From assembly GCA_008973525.1 (NCBI GenBank), contig WACJ01000111.1, positions 682,001 through 746,000 of the forward strand: a stretch of DNA of 64,000 nucleotides, given 5' to 3'. Origin of the DNA: Stenopsyche tienmushanensis (Eukaryota; Arthropoda; Insecta; Trichoptera; Stenopsychidae). Below are positions 1-11,606 of the stretch, one piece after another. The notes under the pieces are model-generated. The model made no database searches and was not told where the DNA came from. It saw only the letters and a list, made by a program, of their open reading frames with translations. The translations under genes were made by a program, and so were the position numbers. The first letter of the stretch is position 1. Every line of letters begins with the position of its first letter.

Positions 1-1125
1 TAGATGTCACCCATAAAAAATGTAAACAAGAGCCACGAGCCAAGAAGTTAACATTTGAACCGCGACTTGGACGACCAGTTATCTGCGTTAAATTAAGGTT
101 AAGGACCGTTTTAGGGTTACGGCTTTTGCTGATTGGGAGGTTAAGTGAGAGATAGTCGACATTAAGCAGTGTTAATTTCAATACGTCCATGTCTTCTTGG
201 CTAAATTTCCCTGCTCCGCAAGAGCCACCCGTGCCATGAAACTAAATTGAAATATTAATTTGTCTACGTTCATAAAATAATTATTTTTATGGTCCGAAGA
301 CAAACAAAGCGGAGCAGCATATTCAACCATTTCACGGTTGGTTGTAATTTGTGGATGCAAATTGGTTGAAAATTGCAGCCTACTTTGCTTCCGTCCATTC
401 GCATACATGTTCATGCGCAAAAACACATTCGCCAAATTAAAATTGATGTTTGGCTATGTTATTGGCATTGTTCGACAAATATTAAGTCCTCCGCTGAGCG
501 ATGATGGGCAAGCATTTGCTAAGGATATTTACATAAACCTCATCAATTTTCAACGCAGGCTGCTGTATTAAAACCTCACATGCTGATGAATATTTCATTG
601 TCGATTGAAAATATTTAAAATAAATAAGTCATTTACCTTAAAATGTTTGCCTTTTTGGGATAGTTTGGGATCGATCATGGAAGATTTGGATATTTACCTG
701 CAAATAAAATAAAATCATATAAATAAACATTGCCATCAAATTACAGATAATATATAGAAGATTATGAAAATATGTTTTATAAAATTAAAATTCAATCCGC
801 AATTCGCGCTTGTTTATTAATATTAGCATGTTCGTTATAAGCGTGAAATCTGCATTGAATTATCGTTCATCCTATTGTTTTTATGCATATAATTATAAAT
901 TATCATCGTCGTCGGATGTAGACGATCTCCAAAGGATATTATCTACCTTAAATCGTCTTTAACATATGATTTAATTAAAATATAAGTTTATATGGGATTA
1001 CCAAACCAGATCATCGTAGTTTGCTTCATTTTATCATTCAATAAATTTTAAATATAAAATGATGTTCAAACTGTATTATGTGTGGTTTAATTGTTAAAAT
1101 TCACGTTGATGAATAATAGCACGAC
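1..1125. other. AT-rich DNA, no gene recognised
   Basis: Short open frames on both strands (for example around 178-571) overlap one another, have no recognisable domain and look like chance frames. I see no repeat family here that recurs elsewhere in the window. Confidence 0.5.
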
Positions 1126-1530
1126 TTACCCCTTAAAGAGGTAAGACACGATGTTGTGTCCGAATTCTAGTGATTCATAAAGAGTGTTCTTTCGCGAAGA
1201 GCTCGGAGACAGACAGAGAAGGAGAGTGTCTTGCACGTTGAATTTGGAGAGAAACGGAGAGATTATTTTGCATGAATGGGAGACAGAGACGGAGAGAGTA
1301 TCTTGCGTACATCGTACGATTGTATAGATCGTTAATCCAAATGTATCGACTAATAATGACGTATGAATGATATAATGAATCGATTTCAATTGTATTGTTT
1401 ACGTTTAGGCAAAGAAATGATCGAATATTGTGCGATATCGACAGAGTTTATTTATTTATGTACAAGCTTTATACATGTTTCGACGGTTCTGACAGATAAG
1501 TAGATTTGTACGTGGCGGATATACAAATAT
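1126..1530 (+). mobile_element. TTAA-MITE, type A, 3' end lost
   Basis: The left end reads TTACCCCTTAAAGAGG, one base away from the type A terminus, followed by the GACACGATGTTGTGTC stem and the shared GATTCATAAAGAG core. Three internal GGAGACAGAGACGGAG-type units follow, then the common segment with the TACAAGCTT and GACAGATAAG blocks. Similarity stops after the GGCGGATATACAAATAT block, so the GGGTTAA 3' terminus is missing. There is no coding capacity. The piggyBac-like assignment rests on TTAA ends and is an inference for the whole family. Confidence 0.85.
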
Positions 1531-1584
1531 GAAACGTATTTTGATTACATTGGATTTCATTACATGATGTATGGTTAGGGAATT

Positions 1585-2422
1585 CAATCCCGGGATCCCG
1601 GACAGTTTCAGGTGCTCATGATTCCCAGGATTAGTAAACGTAGTCCCGAAAAATTCGGGATTGAAATGTTTATCTAACAGAAATCGTACACCTCACCAAC
1701 ACAACGAAGGTTACTAAATCGAGACATTCCCCCCGAAATCTGGACGCTTGGAAACAGTGGCGTAACTACTAATTGGCGAGCTTAGACGAAGCCTAAGGTC
1801 AGTAACTGTCTAATCTATGTATACATATATATAGTTCAATATTGTTATATTAACCTTTCCCTACCGGTGATGTATTTACTACATCTCGACTCTAATAATG
1901 ATAATATCGATATGAAATATAATAGATACTGGTTTCAGATTTTTAGTGTTCCTCCGTAATATAATTACGAAACACATCAAAGTATTGTAGTATATAAGTA
2001 TTCATCTGCAGCGACGGAAATAAATAATTTGTCGGGAAATCGGGAATTTTGCGAGTTTTAATCCGTGTCTCAGCAAAAAGGAATTTTATCAGTCACATTG
2101 ATGATGATGATGATACGAAAATCGGGGTTCACGCGATCATCAACTGAATCTAGCATTTAAATATCTGATGACGATACTTCCAACGATTTTGAAGGCTGAG
2201 CGTGCATTTTCAGCAGCAAGTTGCCTGGCTTCAAAAATCAGATCCAGACTAAATGATGGAACACTCGATGTTTAATGTTACTTCGGTTATATTTTCAAAA
2301 TAATAATTGAATTTTTTAGTGTTTTATTTATCTATTTTGTATTTTTATCTTTTCTGAAATAAATAAAATTCTTTCCCCTTCAAATTATTTTTCCGGGGGG
2401 TAGTCCCGGGATCTCGGGACTG
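1585..2422 (+). mobile_element. Non-autonomous hAT element with both termini
   Basis: The left end reads CAATCCCGGGATCCCGG and the reverse complement of the right end reads CAGTCCCGAGATCCCGG, an inverted repeat with few mismatches beginning CA, as in hAT elements. The 8 bases outside each end, AGGGAATT and ACTCAATT, agree at 5 of 8 positions and fit an eroded hAT target duplication. The interior keeps the last coding part of a hAT transposase (about 2148-2276), so this is a deletion derivative of an autonomous hAT and not an unrelated MITE. A related hAT copy lies at 39.8-40.2 kb on the minus strand. Confidence 0.75.
2148..2276 (+). pseudogene. hAT transposase C-terminal dimerisation region, decayed
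   Basis: Translation gives AERAFSAASCLASKIRSRLN followed by DGTLD. The (A)ERxFSAA...LxxRL pattern is the hallmark of the hAT C-terminal dimerisation domain. A one-base loss after the GATG at the end of DGTLD shifts the frame compared with the copy at 44.52 kb, and the preceding residues have drifted. No upstream RNase-H-like catalytic part is present. It lies inside the hAT derivative at 1585-2422 and cannot be functional. Confidence 0.75.
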
Positions 2423-3790
2423 TACTCAATTGTATAAATGGGCAGACTCTTCAAAGTGTTTTCATACATCAAAATTCTTCTTTAACTCTTTATATTTAGT
2501 AAGAAATTGTATGACTAATCAATGGTCTAAATTAGCAGACTTTTTAGAATCATCGCACATGCAATCACCTTGCTTGAACAGTTACTATATAACATATCAA
2601 GATACGTTCCAACATTTATAGACTTGTTTTTACCCGTTCGTTTATTTCTTTCATACTGAAGTAGATGAATTCTAAATAGGGACTTGTATTGATGAGATGC
2701 TTTCAGGGTGCGTGAACGCAATTTGACTAATCAATTGCATTGATATTCGATTTAAAGCGTAAAATGCATATGAATCCATATTATTAAATCTGTTGACATA
2801 TACCTGTAAGCCTTTAATTTTATATTGCTTTTTTCAACATCTGCAGTGTTATCAGTCTCGGGACTTAAGCCTTAAATGGCATAGATTCGTCACTTATCGG
2901 GCTTAAGACGTCAGGGCATCGTTGCAAGATTATACGCATATTAACCGAAAAACTGTGAGTGGTCATTTCGGTTTTCGATGGTCCGTAGCGAACGATTTGA
3001 CACACTTCCAAAGCGTGACGCTAAAAAACAAATAGACGTCGAAAGCAATTTTGGAGCAACCACCGAAGTTGTGTGCCCCGAGTATAGAGCGGTCGTCAAG
3101 ATAAGCCCCAATCAAATCACGACCCAAAAAAGGCGTTAAAAATAGATGTAAAAAAAACGATAGTTACAAAAAGCTCAGAAGTGCGTGTTGTGGCTTTTTT
3201 TGTTCACTTTGCCCCTTCTAGATACGCTGTGCTCTTAGGTGCATAAGGTTAAGTCCAGCGTATAATGTGTAAATGCACTGCGGTTGTCCAAAGAGCCATC
3301 ATAAAATAATATATATTTTAATCAAGAAGAAATCGCATTACAATGTATTTAATATTCACATTAATCTATCAATTCTTTAAGCAGATAACATAAAAATAAG
3401 AGAAAAAAGGTCATGTCGCCAATTTAAGCCCTTGCTCCCTTGGATACACAAACCCCAAGACGAAACAACAAAGATGACAACTATTATTGACAGACGATTT
3501 TTTTTGTTTAGTTTTGCAACAAGAAGCACTTAAGGCTTTAATGTGAGTGACATTGTGGCGCCATATTAGGGTCGTATATTTATTTCGACATTTAACTATT
3601 AGTAATTTGTATGCGATACAAATTTAAAATCTTTACCTGTGTATGTAAAATGCTACTACTGAAGGAGACAATAGTGAAAGTATATACATTCGGATCTTGT
3701 ATAACATGGCTTTAGATAAAGCTTTGAATTTTAATAAACTAATCATTGGGCAAGAAACAAAAAATAATGCATAAAACAAGATGCAAGATG
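2423..3790. other. AT-rich DNA, no gene recognised
   Basis: A less AT-rich block at about 2860-3250 contains paired GGGCTTAAG/CTTAAGCC-like motifs but no frame or repeat that I can assign. Nothing else is supported. Confidence 0.4.
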
Positions 3791-4114
3791 AGATTCTGAA
3801 TGAGAGACAGAGACAGAGAGAGTATCATGCGTACATCGTACGATTGTATATATTATTAACCCAAATTTATCGAGTAATAATGATATGTGAATGATATAAT
3901 GAATCAATTTCAAGTGTATTGTTTATGTTTACTTGAAGAAATGACCAAATATTGTGTGTTATAGACAGTTTTTATTTATTTATATACAAGCTTCATACAC
4001 GCTGCGACGGTCCTGACAGATGAGTGGATTTGTACGGATGATAAGTGGCGGACAAACGAATATAGCATCTAAGTTTATGATGATCTTAAATAAGCTCACT
4101 ACTCAAAGGGTTAA
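3791..4114 (+). mobile_element. TTAA-MITE, 5'-truncated copy
   Basis: It starts inside the GAGACAGAGACAGAG internal repeat and runs through the common segment to AGCTCACTACTCAAAGGGTTAA, the shared 3' terminus with its TTAA at 4111-4114. The variable 5' end (type A, B or C) is missing, so the type is unknown. The open frame at 4020-4262 begins within this copy and is not a gene. Confidence 0.85.
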
Positions 4115-4269
4115 ATTAACCTTAGAATTGCTTTTACGTTTGAAATTTTCAAAAACTTTCTCATTCGAGATATCCAATATTAAATTCTGTCTCTATATTC
4201 TGGATGAGATAGTTGCAGTCATACACTCCAGCATGATGTCGGCATGTCGACCTTTTTTATAGTTAGGTA

Positions 4270-4817
4270 TTAGGTCCTCCCGAAAGAAATCTATTATTTT
4301 CACTCGCTCTCATTTGAGTTCAGTTTGTGCATTTTAAATTTTTATTGTATAGTTTGTCAGCTCGATTTTTTGTGCCACAAATCATATTTTATTATTAAAG
4401 GTAAACATGATTTTGATCTGAACATGAACGCAACCATGACCACAAACTTTTTTCCGCAAATTATCGTATGCGATAATATAAAAAAATAATTGGCTTCTAA
4501 GAAACGAGTCACCGTTCCAACTTTCAAACCAGGATTGACATTTCAAAGGGTTGCAAAGGTTCTTTTATGTGTTTGGTGGAATTTAACTGGCGTTATTTGG
4601 TATTAACTTCTTAAACCAGGCGAAACGATAATTAGATAAATATAGAACCATCGAATTTCTATAATAAGACGATAGAAAACTTGCAAAATAAGTGAGAGCT
4701 AGCTGTTAATAATAAGGGCCAATATGTTTTGTATTCATTTGTGGGGGGAAAAAAATGGAAAAAACGAATGCAAAAAGTTGAAAAAAGTAATAATGGATTT
4801 CTTTCTGGAGGACCTAA
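4270..4817 (+). mobile_element. Mariner-B deletion derivative with both inverted repeats
   Basis: The left terminus TTAGGTCCTCCCGAAAGAAA and the reverse complement of the right terminus TTAGGTCCTCCAGAAAGAAA differ by one base, and TA flanks both ends (4268-4269 and 4818-4819). Around 4555-4625 the plus strand still reads KVLLCVWWNLTGVIWY, which matches the mariner transposase block that usually reads VLLCVWWDWKG. At 548 bp the element is far below the usual 1.3 kb of an autonomous mariner and has stops, so it is a dead or non-autonomous copy. Related remnants lie at 12.99-13.4 kb and 24.9-25.0 kb. Confidence 0.85.
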
Positions 4818-6016
4818 TATTAATATTTCCGATTGATCGTCTAAATCCACGTTAAGCTTGTTTCTTAAAACTCAAAAAGTAAATATTGAAATGATCAATG
4901 AAGTTGATCGGGGTCATTTATAATTGACTGAGAAGAAGAAGATGAATATATTAAAGCTTCTATAATAAAACGAATCGTTCAATTTCATTTGATTAAGATT
5001 GAAATAAATAATATTTCTTTCCTTGAATGCATCGGCCAGCCCTGAGTCGATTTTTTGCCCCGTCTACGTCTACGGTTAGCTCCATAAAAGTAAATTATAT
5101 GTTGTATATTGGAGATAAGGAGTAGAGTCTCGGTGATTAGGTTTTTGGTTTATTATGTTGACTGCGGAGACACGAAGACCTATTGGAAACATTAAGGCCT
5201 GCATAAAAAAACGTAAACAAACAAGTGTGCGAAGAGGATGGCGAAAGAGTGGTCAAAATTGGTAATGGTGTCCAGGAGGCCAAGGACAAACTCTGCACAG
5301 AAGTGGTCGTACCACAAGAAAGAAAACCACTATATCAATCACCACACTACCGTTACTTCTACGAACCGATCGACTGATGGCTTTGCGAAATTGGACAACA
5401 ATAACGAAGAATACATCATATCGATGACGACGCTGTGATGATTTTTCCTCATAAAATATAGTTCCGTTTTTATTCCAATGGATTATAAAAAATGTCCTAA
5501 ATAATATTTTTAATGGATGTTTTCAAGGTAAGATTTTATCAGCAAAGAAGCCACGATGTATGTGGACAGGTAGGACAGTAAACAGTAAGAGTAGGATATG
5601 TTAGCAATGAATTTATATCAGTAGTAAACATTAATAGACAAAATAAAGCTGGTATAACCCGGTGGAAGCAGAAGCACAAGTGTAGTTCAGAGAAGTGCTT
5701 CTCAATCTTTTGACGAAGCATATAAACAAATACAAAATAATTTATTTTGAAGAATTTGGAAGCCAAGCTGATAACACAACTCGTATCCGCGACCCAGGAC
5801 AACGTTGTTTGCTAGGTTCAATGATTTTTTCATGAATATTATTTATACTGTCAATTTTTATGATAAGAAGGTCATGTTTGAGGTTGTAATCTGCTATATG
5901 CACTGAGGTTTTATTTGCCTTTTTTTAACGAATAGGAACCAATAACAAACCAATGTTTGGCATTTAAATGCAATCACGATTTATTTACAGCTCAAAGCCA
6001 CTCCTTTGGCTACAGG
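4818..6016. other. AT-rich DNA around one candidate exon
   Basis: Apart from the protein-like segment at 5207-5377, listed separately, I see no gene. The minus-strand frame at 5539-5802 has no recognisable features. Confidence 0.4.
5207..5377 (+). other. Unidentified protein-like open segment, possible exon
   Basis: Between an in-frame TAA at 5204 and a TGA at 5375 lie 56 open codons without an ATG at the front. The peptide is mixed and charged, includes VQEAKDKLCTEVVVPQ, and ends with an aromatic/proline-rich stretch, KPLYQSPHYRYFYEPID. That composition differs from the Phe/Ile/Asn/Lys-rich chance frames around it. AG dinucleotides near 5225-5232 could act as a splice acceptor, making it a terminal exon of a host gene. 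I do not recognise the family, and a chance frame remains possible. A transposon relic is an alternative. Confidence 0.3.
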
Positions 6017-6078
6017 CTCGCAAATACGCGATCATCCTATCTCCAACCTGTATGATAGGATGATCGCGTATTTGCGAG
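6017..6078. repeat. 24-bp perfect inverted repeat at a MITE end
   Basis: CTCGCAAATACGCGATCATC at 6017 onward is repeated as its exact reverse complement ending at 6078, with arms 6017-6040 and 6055-6078 and a 14-base loop. The right arm is the normal start of the type B TTAA-MITE. The left arm is an inverted copy of the same terminus with none of the adjoining core. Confidence 0.85.
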
Positions 6079-6471
6079 TCAATTCCAATGATTCAGAAAG
6101 AGTACTCTTGTACGTTGAGCTCGGAAAAAGACAGAGACGGATAAAACGTCTTGCAGTTCGGTAACTGCATGGGAGACAGAGATGGAGGGCTTTCAGCGAC
6201 CATAGTGTGATTGTATAGATCGTTAACCCAAATTTATCGACTAATAATGATGTCTAAATGATATAATAAATCGATTTCAATTGTATATGTTTACTTGAAG
6301 AAATTACCGAATATTTTGTGCTATCGACAATGTTTAATTATTTGTATACAAGCTTCATAGGCGCTGCTGCGGTCCTGACTGTGGATTTTTACGGATGATA
6401 AGCGACGGGCAAGCAAATATAGCATCTAAGACTATGAAGATTTTAAATCAGCTCATTACTCAAAGGGTTAA
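6043..6471 (+). mobile_element. TTAA-MITE, type B, near-complete
   Basis: The left end CCAACCTGTATGATAGGATG is the type B terminus with its TTAA mutated to CCAA. The AATTCCAATGATTCAGAAAG core, the GACAGAGA units, the TACAAGCTTCATA block and the terminal CTCATTACTCAAAGGGTTAA all follow in order. There is no open frame of note. Confidence 0.85.
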
Positions 6472-8473
6472 ATATCGAGCACATAAATAGATGCATGCAC
6501 GATATATACGATAGGGATGGGACCTTTTAACAGGAATTAATATTGAAAACACCATCCAAACACCATAGTCCTAATGTACCTTATTGGATAAAAATCATAA
6601 GCGAATATGATACACATGGTGTATCAACGGCCATAATAGTATTAGCATTATTTTACACAGCTTTTAAGTAACACAACCGATGTGTCATACTAGTCCTCGA
6701 TTTACGCGGTATTATTACACGATTTTACATGGAGAAAAATAAAAATCTAAGCTATATATAATACGAATAAATTCACAAAAAATAAGGAAGGCCCATATCT
6801 TCTATAAATTTTTCTAAATTTGTTGCAAATTCAATTTATCAACTATTTTATTCATACAAATATTTTTAAAAGCACTGCATTAATACAAATAAATAAATAT
6901 GTTCCGATGGATTAATTCTCAATTAGAAGAGGCCTCGTTACTACCAATTCCGGAACCGGTTTTCATACTCGACTGCATCAGTCACTTACTCTGGTGATAT
7001 TCAAATTAATTCGCATCAGAGGTCGACAACCTTATTGCATTGCGCCTAAATTAAAGACGACGAAAGTGTCCTTAAAATACAATAAAAATTGTGGCGTCCG
7101 AAGTGCATGGTGCAACCCTTTGATGCAGTGTATACTGCATCAATGCACCCTGAGGAGGCGTGAAATCCAAGATTGATTATTGTTCGATGACTCGTATGTT
7201 GCATTATGATCGATTCTTTACACTTCGTTGGATTTTCGCCTAATTAAAACACAATGAAATGCCTTCAATGTGAAATCAATAAGATAATACTTTAATATTT
7301 TTAATGGGCGGAATTGCGTTGGACTGGCGATGTTGAGCACGCGCCATGGATGATGCATTAATCCCTGGACATTAAACCGTTTATCGTAAGGATGCACTCG
7401 CTGACCGATGGACTAATAATGCATTGATTACCTGCTCAAGGAATCGCCTTTAACCATGGTCATAAATTAGCTAATTTACAACACGTCGTAAATGCTTAAA
7501 AATCTATATTTCATAAAAGCCTATTCAATACCGTATATATATTTTAAGCAGCCATAAAATCAAGATTTATATATTATTCGCGTGAAAGTTTAAAAGCAAT
7601 ATCTTGCATAGATTGGTTCAATATTTTATTTTAGTAATTAAGGGAAATTTCATGGATTTTAGGAATTTATTATTAAATAATATCAAAGATGCACCCTAAC
7701 ATTTCCGTAACATTTTATTTTTTCTTTGATATATATATTATTCTCATTTTATTATATTGATGCATGCGATCTCATATCCATATTTATTAATCAATGATGC
7801 AAATGTCATCCATGAGAACATTTTTAAGGATTGATTTGAATAAAAACCTCAACAAATAGGCCATATTCTAGATATAGTGAATGCAAGAAAAGGCAAATTT
7901 TAGAATAATGTATGTGCTTTAAGAGCATCCATTCTCTGAATTCATTTCTTGAGAATGAATCCTGAACTAGAAGGATCAATGGTATTGATGACAAAACTCT
8001 CCATGTGATATGTCACGAGGTAACTTATCGGATAAGTTGACTATCTGCAGATCTCCAGATAAAAACAGGCACCATTTTTGGATCAGATTGTAACTGGTAA
8101 CAAAAAATGGATTGTGTGACAAAAAATAACATTGTTCAACCCCAGAAAAAGCACTTATTTCACTCCCCAAGGTAGAATTGCAAAAGAAAAAGGTCATGTT
8201 ATGTGTATGGTGGGATAGTAATTAGATAAATTAAGCCAAAAATTGATAAAAAATTACCCCATTTGTTGAAAAGAAAAGACTATTTTTCAATGAATTTTTT
8301 GTCCTAAATCCAGAAGATTTGTATATGGGCGGAATAAATAAATTAGTCAATACGATAGACTCTCGATTAACCGGGTAATCCAAATCTTGGTTTTGACTAT
8401 AATATCATATTTACAATACAAATTTTTATTTCTGATTTTAAAAATTCATTATTTATTGAGAAAAACGCTCATA
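6472..8473. other. AT-rich DNA, no gene recognised except a mariner relic
   Basis: Short frames at 6994-7176 and 7976-8197 have no domain features. A less AT-rich patch at about 6990-7460 could be non-coding conserved DNA, but nothing in it can be assigned. A mariner relic at 8097-8215 is listed separately. Confidence 0.4.
8097..8215 (+). pseudogene. Mariner transposase fragment
   Basis: Plus-strand translation in two frames gives KKWIV, then a degenerate stretch, then KVMLCVWWDS. In mariner transposases the order GDEKWI(V/L)Y ... KVMLCVWWDWKG spans the region after the first catalytic aspartate. Stops and a frameshift separate the blocks and no termini were found, so this is an old fragment. 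Confidence 0.55.
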
Positions 8474-9141
8474 GTTAACCTGTATGGTAGGATGATTTTA
8501 TAACGACTTGCATATATGACTTTACGAACGTCTTTCTATAATGTTTTCCAGATAAAATCTGTCTAAATATCTTTCAAAATCGACCTCGAAATTTGCATTC
8601 CTATCCTTGTCTGTTCGCACTTGCTTATTTTCACTTTATTTCTATTAATTTGACTAATGACAGGGTTAAGCTTATAGATCTAAGACAAAACAACATCTAA
8701 GAGAAGATGCGCCACATTTCGTCCGTGTTTATCCCGTGCGTTGTAATACCGCATCTCTATTCCTTCTGTTTACGCTCCGACTATCGAATTTGGGCCTCAT
8801 GAGAAACAATACCGGTTCATATTGGGCGACGAGAGTGTTAAATATAAGCCTCATACGCACTGCTGCGATTCTGACAGATAAGTGGGTTTGTAAGGATGAT
8901 AAGTGGCGGACAAGCAAATATAGCATCTCTGACTATGAAGATTTTAAATTAGCTCACTACTCAAAGGGTTAAACCGGGTAGACAAGCGTTGTGGAGGACC
9001 TATGTTCAGTTTAACAATCTCGTCGCCCAACATGTTGCCCACAATATCTCTGTCTCTCTTCGAGCTCAGCGTACAGGAGTGCCCTTTCTGAATCACTGGA
9101 ATTCGCTCGCAAATACGCGATCATCCTACCATACACGTTAA
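8474..9141. mobile_element. Composite TTAA element bounded by two type B ends
   Basis: The left boundary TTAACCTGTATGGTAGGATG (8474) and the reverse complement of the right boundary TTAACGTGTATGGTAGGATG (ending 9141) are nearly identical, so both ends are the type B terminus facing outward. Inside, 8841-8972 is a plus-oriented MITE 3' half ending in CTCAAAGGGTTAA, and 9043-9141 is a minus-oriented MITE 5' part with the core GAGCTC and GAATCACTGGAATTCGC. About 340 bases between the left terminus and 8841 do not match the other copies. No gene was recognised. Confidence 0.65.
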
Positions 9142-10525
9142 AGTTTTAGTAATCAAGCCATGTGTATCGCTCTTATTACCCCAGATCCATTTTCACAGTC
9201 TTACTCTCTTTGTGATTTCTGCCTCGCTTAACAAGATTTCTTAAACTCTTGCTCAGTTGTTTTGAAAACCAAGGTAATTAAAAAATGAGAGCAAGCGTTT
9301 GTTTTGGTAGATAAGACATAAGCATCATCCCTATAGCTTTAGAGTTTTATTTCTTTAATCTTGATCTCTGTATATATCGTCTAAATATTATTCGGGCTTA
9401 TTATCCGAGTATCAAAAATTGAAAAACATTTTTTTTTAAATATAATATTTTTCAGGCAATCCAGATAATCGAGAGTACACTGTATTTATGGGAGTACATA
9501 ATAGACTCTGAAGTATTTCTTTCATACTAACCCAATACAATAACGATTTCATATTGTTAAAGACTCAATTATTTTTCACTGACTGAATCCAAATACTACT
9601 TGAAATTGGCAATAAATCACCAATATTTTTTATGAATGTCTTTCAATATGAGCCGAGAACTTATGCATCACCCCAATGCTTTTAATATTTATTGTTAAGC
9701 CTTCCAAGTACATACCTAGAGGTAGGAGTAGAACGTGGACAGAGTATCTGTTGATAGCGCAATAAAATAGCCGGTAGCTAGTACAACATGGCTGCTATTA
9801 ATTACATCCGAATTCAATAGTGTTAACAAGGACCTACCGCGTCACGTATGCCAGGATAATTAATCATGTCGGCTAATATACGGAGATATCCATTTTATTT
9901 GAAGTTGATAACCGACATTAAATCATGCTTTGGATAATCACGTTTCGGACCATTCGTCCGTTGCAGCAGTGTTAATAGGAGTAATGAAACCGACGAAGAA
10001 AAAAACCAGTTCAGTAATCACTATTGTGACTGATGCAGTACGAGCATTTACACGTGCGTTGCTTTCATATCTATTATGTATAGTGTTTTTTTTTATTTAG
10101 ACTATTCAAACGTTGGTAAAACCAATCAAGGCCCATTTGGATGTAATGAAATTTGTTTGAGGCTCAAATCAACTGAAATTAATTTCAAATTCAATCATTT
10201 GTGCACAATATAAACGATCAGAATGCATAATGGACTTTGAAGCATAATAATGAAGGGAATATAGACTATAAACATGCAAGAAATAAGCATTATTTATAAG
10301 TTTTTTTTAAATGTAAAAGTAAATTTGGGTCAACCAAGGATCAGAAGGTATTTGGATACTCATATTTTTGCATAAGCTACTAAAGAGAGTTATCATGGAG
10401 GATTGACTTATCGATTATGATCTTTAGCATATTTATTAAATAAAATAATGGATTAAAGAACTTTGAACATTTAACCCTATAAATACGGGCCACACAAATT
10501 AAACATACACAAACATAAAAACATA
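9142..10525. other. AT-rich DNA, no gene recognised
   Basis: A moderately GC-rich patch at about 9830-10060 shows no frame, repeat or RNA fold that I can support. Confidence 0.4.
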
Positions 10526-10672
10526 TAAACCCCTAAATGAGTACTATCGCAGGGTCTGCGATCCCCTCTACTTATTCAGAAAGAGCGCTCTTGTACATTG
10601 AGCTCGGAGACATAGCGCAATTTGGGAGACAGAGACGGAGAACTTCCCCGTATACATCGCACGATTACCATA
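10526..10672 (+). mobile_element. TTAA-MITE, type C, 5' fragment
   Basis: It starts TAAACCCCTAAATGAGTACT, matching the type C terminus, and carries GGGTCTGCGATCCCC in the variable palindrome position. It then has the shared ATTCAGAAAGAGCGCTC core and GAGACAGAGACGGAGA, and breaks off after the CGCACGATTA block. A complete type A copy begins 25 bases further on in the opposite orientation. Confidence 0.75.
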
Positions 10673-10697
10673 CCAAATAACCAAATCTACCTTTTGG

Positions 10698-11127
10698 TTA
10701 AGCCTTTAAGTAGCGAGCTAACTTAAAATCATCATAAACTTAGATGCTGTATATACTTGTCCGCCAATTATCATCGCACAAATCCACTCAGAACCGCCAC
10801 ATTGTGTATGAAGCTTGTACATAAATAAATAAACACTGTCGATAGCACGTTATATTCGGTAATTTCTTCAAGTAAACATAAACAATACACTTGAAATCGA
10901 TTCAATATATCATTCCACATATCAATATTAGTCAATAAATTTGGGTTGACGATCTATAAAATCATACGATTTACGCAAGATACTCTCTCCATCTCTGTTT
11001 CTCTCCAAACTCAACATGCAAGACACTCTCCGTCTCTGTCTGTCTCCGAGCCCCACGTGTAAGAATGCTCTTTCTGAGTTATTGGAATTCGGACACAATA
11101 TTGTGTCTTGCCTCATTAAGGAGTTGA
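10698..11127 (-). mobile_element. TTAA-MITE, type A, full length
   Basis: Read on the minus strand it begins TCAACTCCTTAATGAGG (the type A terminus with its outer TTAA changed to TCAA), followed by the GACACAATATTGTGTC stem, the core, two internal GAGACAGAGACGG-type units, and the TACAAGCTTCATACAC block. It ends with the common 3' terminus at TTAA 10698-10701. Open frames within it on either strand are not conserved between copies. Confidence 0.9.
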
Positions 11128-11606
11128 GCAGTTGGATTCATAATTCAATTATCTTGGGCTCAAATCTACAGGAGGTGTTGTTGGCGACCACATTTTTAAA
11201 ACATGTTCGCTATGAAAAACAATGTAAAAATGGTTGATAATAGTCCCATAAATGGAATTGCTAAAAGCCACTCATGACAAGTCAATAAAAAAAATAGAAA
11301 ATTACTAGCTTGTTCTCGAATTTGCGAATTGAACAAGAATCTTCCAAGAAAAATGCTCAATCTCTAACAAACTATTCACGCTTCCTATCGACATTGATGA
11401 GAAAACACTCTTCGATAAGTTCACCCAGGTGACCCGCTGGGTGATAATTCACAAATATGCCATTAACAATATCGAGGGCATAAGGAAATAAATGTATTAT
11501 TAAGGTACGTTTCTACCTTGCTGGGCCAAAAAGAGATCGATATTTTAACATTTTTTAATGCGAAAAGTATTAAATATAGAATGTTGATATTTAGTATGTT
11601 GACTAG
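11128..11606. other. AT-rich DNA, no gene recognised
   Basis: No repeat or frame is supported here. The minus-strand frame at 11463-11750 overlaps the dispersed repeat that begins at 11607. Confidence 0.4.
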
